DNA from: Apricaphanius iberus
Taxonomy: Eukaryota; Chordata; Actinopteri; Cyprinodontiformes; Aphaniidae
Direction of reading: 5' to 3'
DNA length: 64,000 bases
NCBI GenBank assembly: GCA_028564705.1
Contig: JAPXFQ010002688.1
Location: forward strand, 1,054,001-1,118,000
Under the pieces are notes generated by a model. The model had not been told where the DNA came from and ran no database searches. It saw only the letters and a list, made by a program, of their open reading frames with translations. Of this stretch, positions 58,546 to 64,000 are shown piece by piece. Made by a program: the position numbers and the translations under genes. Positions within the stretch are counted from its first letter, which is position 1, and each line of letters starts with the position of its first letter.

Positions 58546-61500
58546 CCTGTGAGTGAATGTTGTTCAACCTTTGATCTTAATGTACTCCATCTTGTGTTCT
58601 TCTGTACAAACTACAGTTTTGCTTTCACTGATTAACACAGTTGCCGGTTTCTCCTGCTCATTTGTTTTCTGTCTGTGTTTTGAGGGCAATTTTGGGGACC
58701 AAAAACACACATCATTAAAAATATATATTTTATGGATATGTGTAATACAGATATAATGTCTAATAGCTCAAGTTAATGTGCATGTCCTAAAAGTTTTTGT
58801 GCTGCTGTTTTTGTTGTCTGTGATTCTTTTTGTGTGATTTCCTCTGTTTTGGACAGGAGACAGCAAAGGGAGGCTGATGAGAGAGGATGGACTGTATAGA
58901 GCAACTGTTTTCTGTTTGTTAATTTATTTGTTCTAGTCACATTTTTGTTGTTTGAGTTTTGTTATGAATGAACTAAAAGAAAAAAAACTAGTGATTCTCA
59001 TTAACTAATTTCATCAACTTTTTATTATTTAGAGTTGCTTTTAACATAAGACCATAATGACCATTAGTCATTTTAAAGTGGAAAAATTTAAAATGACTAA
59101 TAAATGAAAATAAATTGAAAAGATAACAATAAAAGAATAATAATTACAGTAAAGGACAGAAATATTTAGAGGGAAAATTTATAGTTTAAAAAAATGTTTT
59201 TTCCACACAGGATTAACCTGCATAACCTTTTCCTTGACCATTCTTTAAACTTTATTAGAATAAACATAAAGTCTCTGGCAGTTTTGTGGATCTGCTGAAG
59301 AAATATCAGAGATGTGGATGGAGCACTACAACTGAGACCTGTAAATGGTCTTTATAGGTTTAGAAGTGGAACATCATACAGGGTGGTCTGCAGAAAGTAC
59401 ACCGTGTAGCTTTCTTGCACTGTCCACTGCATCGTCTGTCAACAAACTTTGCAATTCTCTCTCAATCAAAAGATGCTATATCCTTAAGACATATTCAGAA
59501 GACAGTTGGTCACACCAGAGAGCACCGCTGACCGCCTCCAAACCAACTCCTCATCCTGTATTACATCTTCAGGCACATCCTCAGGGACTACAATGTCACC
59601 AGCCCCCAAAAATTAGATTAGATTAAAGCTGTTACAAATTTTTTTATTATAGCTGCCATGACGGGTCTTTTGACCTCTCCCGCTCAGAGAGATGCGGCCA
59701 TGTTGTTTATGTTGTTTCTCAAAGTGTTTCACTGGTCTTTCAGAGGCCTGCTTGCTACCAGATCTTTTTAGAGACGAAATTGCACATTGTTGATTGAAAC
59801 ATGTGGTTTACTCAACTAATATAGCATAGAGTAAGCAAGTCTCAAAATATGAATGCTAACATTACATTACGATGAAAAACAGTCAGTTCTTCTCTGAGTA
59901 AAACAAAATGCGATGCGACACAAGCTGGGGATCTTTTGAGAGGCATTGTTAATTAACATATGTTCAAAACATTTAGTTCAAACATTTAGATTTAGGGTTT
60001 ACATTTAGGATTTAGATTTAAAATTTGGATTTAACATTTAAGACTTCGATTTGCTAAAATTGTGTGGAATCTAAACATCTTGGTATATGATGATTTTTAG
60101 ATGCATTTTGATTTTAAATGTGACTAAAGTTTGCTAATATGCAAAAAGCAGCTAAATATAAAAAAACTGTCTTCTAAATCTTTTGCATGAAATTTTACTC
60201 TTGGTGCCCCATAGGTATCTACCCTAACCTGTTGAGAAGTGTGTGTGTATATGTGTGAGACCAGAGCTCAGTGAGGGAGATGTTGGCTACAAAGGGCCAG
60301 CTGCTGCTGTAAATGCTGGAGCTGTTTTTGGAAGCAGAGAGGTGATTCATGCTGAAAAATTGATTCATTTCTTGTGCTGATAAGCAGCTTTTCTCTTTGT
60401 CCTGTCATGCTGCTTTGGCTTTGAAAGGGGCCCTTGAACAACACGTCTGTTGTCACAGAGAAAAAAACCAGGTTGGAAACACAACAACAGCAATATCTTG
60501 CAAATACAGCGCTGAAATACAGGTTAACATCCCAAACTTAACTTTAATCAATCAGCATACAGCGAGGCTGCATGTTTAAGAATATCGTAGACATAAACAT
60601 GTTGTTACTGCAGATTTTTCTTTATAAGTTGATACGGAGAGTGTAATGTTTTTTTGTTGGTGAATCCTCACCTGGATGTATTTTATGTGTCAAACAGGTG
60701 TGTGGTTGCTTTGAGGAGTTAAAGGTGTAATGGAGGAACTGCTAATCAGTATGCAGCACTCGACAAGACAAGGTACAAAAAATATTTTAAAACCCACCTA
60801 CTTGGTATGTGAGTGTTAATTCCAGCTTAAACCCCTGCACTGATGGCGTAAGGTAATTTAGTAATATGAATAGCCTATGGGATAATATGAATATGTGGTA
60901 ATATACATTTATTATTAAAGATTTTGTTTAATGATAGTCTCATTCAAGCAATGGCATCCTTTCCAACTGAATTTTAATGCATTCTGAGTCACAAATGTAA
61001 CTTTTGTGGTCACTCACATTTAGACCCAAATTAAAATAAATAAAACAGAATTCCAGTGGGGCATTTTTTTTTTCCCAAACTGGAAATTCATCTGTACTTT
61101 GTTTCATAAGAACTTAGCTTAAGAGTGTTCCGAAAAAAACCCCACAGAAAACAAAGCTTTAATAAACACAATATGCTCTACTCTTTGCCAGAATAAATGT
61201 TTTGTTCTGCAAGTACATTTCACCCCTAGGCCTTCAGAAATATTCTGTGTAGTCCAAACTAAATGAATACACCCCATAATACCATATATTCGGGAATCCA
61301 TACAGAATTACACATAGACATTACATCATCGTTAATAGGCTGGTCAAGCGACAATTAGTTTATGGGTTATTGAAAATCAATACGCTCGCATTTAGAAGTA
61401 AGAAAAGGAAACTAAGATCATGGATGTTGTCAAACCTCTAAGATGAAGGCCGATTTAAAAATAATTGTCAACAAAGCCAAAATAATTTCACCAAAGTATA

Positions 61501-62705
61501 TGTGAGCTGTAACTAATTTGACAATTAAAATGCACATTCTCACCGTTTCATATAAGAGACCAACAAGGCAATGACAATATCAACAATTTAATGAAAATAA
61601 AAAGTAAAGCAAATACAGAATTTGCTTTTTTTGGGGGAGAAAATGCAACGGAAAACCAATTTCACACGTTTTCTTAGCTGTACACATGATAAATTGCAGT
61701 TGATCAGAATTATTTTATTTGTAGAATTTTATTTGGTCACCATTGATTGATTAGTAACAAATTTAACATTAAAATTACAAATAAAATGTTTGCACCCACG
61801 GACATTATGCTTATTACAACATGCTTATTTGAAAGTTAACTTAATCCTTCTTTTTTTTTCTCAAGACCTCAATGGCTCTGCTGTGCAGTTAACTGACTCA
61901 GGTCCAAGAGTAAGTCATTTTCTATAGACATGGAGGCTAATACTGAAAGCAGTGTCTGTCTGGTGTAGTTCCTTGAAAGGTCTGTTTTGAAAACGGCATG
62001 GCAAGTTTATCTGCAACTAAATATATTCCTTCTCCTCCTTAAGCTCTTGTGAACAGAATTTAAAAATTCCAAAGAATAAATGTGAGCGAATCGTTGAAGA
62101 TGTGCTTTGCTAGCAACAGATGGCACTGATAACTTTGCTCTGACCATATCCATTCTCCACAGACATGTAGGGAAGCTGCACATCCAAAAGAACCATTAGA
62201 CACAAAGAAAATAGACTATTGGAAGTAAATTAATACAATTTCATTTAAGAAATATAATGATTTGAGTTGAAAGGTTAGTGTTTCTGATTGTGTTAGGCCA
62301 GCTGAGAAGGCCTCGCTGACCCTGACAGCCTGCCACTGGTGAAATATATGAATAATTCATGTCAACATCTGAGTAGTAATTCCGAGAATTCCCTTCAGAA
62401 TTTCCCGGCATCTATTTATCTTGATAATAGAAAATTGTAATGGCTAGGTTCCTATTATCGCCTGTGTGAACCCAAGTCAGCTGAAGGGTATTAATGTTGT
62501 TAAGGGTTAGTACAAGCCGTTCAGTCTGGATCATAAGAGAGTTTTGTATTCTTTCAGCGCCAGAAAAACTCAATTTGATTCTCACATTAAATTATCCTTT
62601 TGGTTCCTGAAAACAGTTATATTTTGGTGTAATCAGTAATTTTATTAACATTTCAGTTTTCATGGTCATCTGACTGCTACATTATCGTAAAATGCTTGGT
62701 TATTT
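58546..62705. other. Long unassigned stretch
   Basis: No gene recognised in 4 kb. It includes a 39-nt hairpin (59063-59101), a degenerate tttag-rich patch (59965-60040), and 62270-62560, an ordered repeat-free block ('gaaatatatgaataattcat', 'tattaatgttgttaagggtt') that is a candidate conserved non-coding element. Confidence 0.3.
59063..59101. repeat. 15-bp perfect inverted repeat, 9-nt loop
   Basis: ATTAGTCATTTTAAA (59063-59077) and its exact reverse complement (59087-59101). AT-rich stem. Confidence 0.8.
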
Positions 62706-62832
62706 GCAGGCACGTGCTGGTGGAGCATGGGCAACTGCCCCTTTCCTCTATGATGCCCCCAAGTGCTGTTTCTTGATTATTTTTTTTTACATGGTTATGC
62801 ATGTGAGGGCCTGCCTGTGCCCCTCACCAATA
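62706..62832. mobile_element. Possible small MITE
   Basis: tgctggtggagcatgggcaa near the left and 'ggcctgcctgtgcccctcac' near the right form an imperfect inverted repeat around a GC-rich 130-bp unit in AT-rich surroundings. The sequence resembles a dispersed fish repeat. Boundaries are approximate and no target duplication is visible. Confidence 0.35.
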
Positions 62833-63333
62833 TTAACTAGTAATAACAATTTAAATAAATAAAAATTTCTCGCCGCCATCATTCGCATTAAGACCAATAA
62901 CCAAAGCTAATCCTTGACCTGTCTTTGCTTTGGAAGAGATGTTGTGGTAAGACCAGGAAATAGGATATACAATATACTACACATGACTACTAGATTAGCC
63001 TGCTATATACACCTTGTTAAAGCTGTCTTGTGGCAACTGACAAAGGGAAATGAACATTCTGTGTGTGCTCTGTGCAACTGTGCCACATAACATTACCTGC
63101 CTTTTCAACCTGTCTTTATTCTAACAAGCGAAACTGCTGACATTTGTGAGGGGGGTGTTTAGAATTAGAACCTATATCAAATTATTGTCAAAAACATCGA
63201 GGAACAAAATAGACCTGTTTATGAAGGAAAATATATTCCGGATGTTGAAGTTACGTATAACCATATCTATTTTATTTTTCCTCCCCATCATCCTTGCAGT
63301 AGTAGTTTTGAACTGATGTAAAATGTTTTTCTT
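62833..63333. other. Unassigned spacer
   Basis: Nothing recognised. Confidence 0.3.
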
Positions 63334-63893
63334 TTATACTTCTCCATTGTTGCAAAGCAATTCCTCTCCAGGACAGTAGGGGGTGTATAACTTTTCTGGT
63401 GGATTTGCCTACCATTGCAGTGAGGTCTCTGGTCTATTTACTTCAGCTTGTAAGTGCACATCCACTAAAGGAGCAATAGAGAGCGAGTTTTGATTGAGCT
63501 GGAAAGCTTTTTAACAGAGGTGCAGCTCACTGAATACTCTAAAAACGCATGAAAACAAACACATCGGTCTGTTTTGTTGTTCTCTACACCTCCTGGTGTT
63601 CAGAATCAACAGAAGACCATATTCGATAAACTGGCCGTGCAATATACAGCATCTAGTGTCCAAAAACTGCACTGACTACAGATCAAGATCGACTATAGAG
63701 CGCGATCCTGGTTAAATAATCTTAGGCTGATCAATGACTGACGTGTAAACGCCATAGCGTTTGAGGGATAGTTAAAAAAAATTGGGCTCTACTCCATCCG
63801 TCCTTGCGTGCCTGTTGGAGAGCCCTTGCATCAGCGGATAATTCTGCTTCATGTCGCTACACCCCCACTGACAGAAGTGTAAACTAGGCTTTT
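63334..63893 (-). mobile_element. Harbinger-type MITE copy C
   Basis: Reverse complement aligns with copy B (30899-31535) and the flanks of copy A (28146-29366). The terminus at 63893 reads (minus strand) aaagcctagtttacacttct and is preceded by TTA, a plausible Harbinger 3-bp target site. The distal 50 bp and other terminus are missing beyond 63334. At its 63340-63355 region the sequence runs through the point where copy A carries the nested element. Confidence 0.65.
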
Positions 63894-64000
63894 AATGCTA
63901 CCAGGAGTGTCCTCACTGCTGCACATTGGATCTGGGCTAGATGTGAGTCTCACACAAACAGTAGTCTAAAAATACTGTATGAACATTATGTATTACAGCT
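63894..64000. other. Unassigned window end
   Basis: Nothing recognised in the last 107 bases. Confidence 0.3.

Noticed and set aside
59965..60040. 'atttagggtttacatttagg' patch resembling telomeric repeats
   Set aside because: Irregular units and AT-rich drift; it does not form a (TTAGGG)n array.

Overview
This window reads as intergenic or intronic DNA from a teleost fish. It is AT-rich with long non-coding stretches, and its repeats belong to families known from fish genomes: L2/Maui LINEs, Nimb-like (I superfamily) LINEs, tRNA-derived SINEs with LINE-type tails, Tc1 elements, hAT and Harbinger MITEs, and a DIRS retrotransposon. I found no intact protein-coding gene, rRNA, tRNA gene, CRISPR array or bacterial feature. 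Species cannot be named. All family assignments come from recognising motifs and termini by eye, without a database search.

Layout. 0-3.5 kb: decayed hAT transposase, a 366-bp hAT MITE, and a piece of a DIRS retrotransposon (RNase H plus start of a tyrosine recombinase). 3.5-11.7 kb: mostly unassigned, with a SINE fragment, a weak LINE trace, a polypurine tract and a near-repeat pair. 11.7-15.7 kb: two copies of a long-inverted-repeat DNA element (possibly Kolobok-like, with a THAP zinc-finger trace), one of them inserted in a LINE relic, then a Tc1 relic. 18-24 kb: L2 3' end, SINE piece, and a Nimb-like LINE on the minus strand interrupted by about 1.3 kb of foreign sequence. 25-26.4 kb: a miRNA-like hairpin and a SINE with a clean 12-bp target duplication inside a Harbinger relic. 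28-34 kb: Harbinger-type MITEs (a third copy lies at 63.3-63.9 kb), one carrying a nested element, then a SINE and a 600-bp element with 11-bp flanking repeats. 35-40 kb: L2 reverse transcriptase fragment and a Tc1 element split by a young-looking LINE with a 28-base poly-A. 43-51 kb: second copy of the 2.25-kb MITE, L2 pieces, a SINE, a 1.1-kb hAT element with a perfect 8-bp target duplication, and a Tc1 fragment. 54.5-55.8 kb: a large inverted-repeat element of unknown class. 56-64 kb: largely unassigned.

No genes work together here. The interest lies in the insertion history (at least four nested insertions), structured hairpins, and several blocks between repeats that look constrained (for example 50.27-50.54, 53.8-54.37 and 62.27-62.56 kb) and could be conserved regulatory elements of a distant gene. 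That last point is inference and needs a cross-species alignment.
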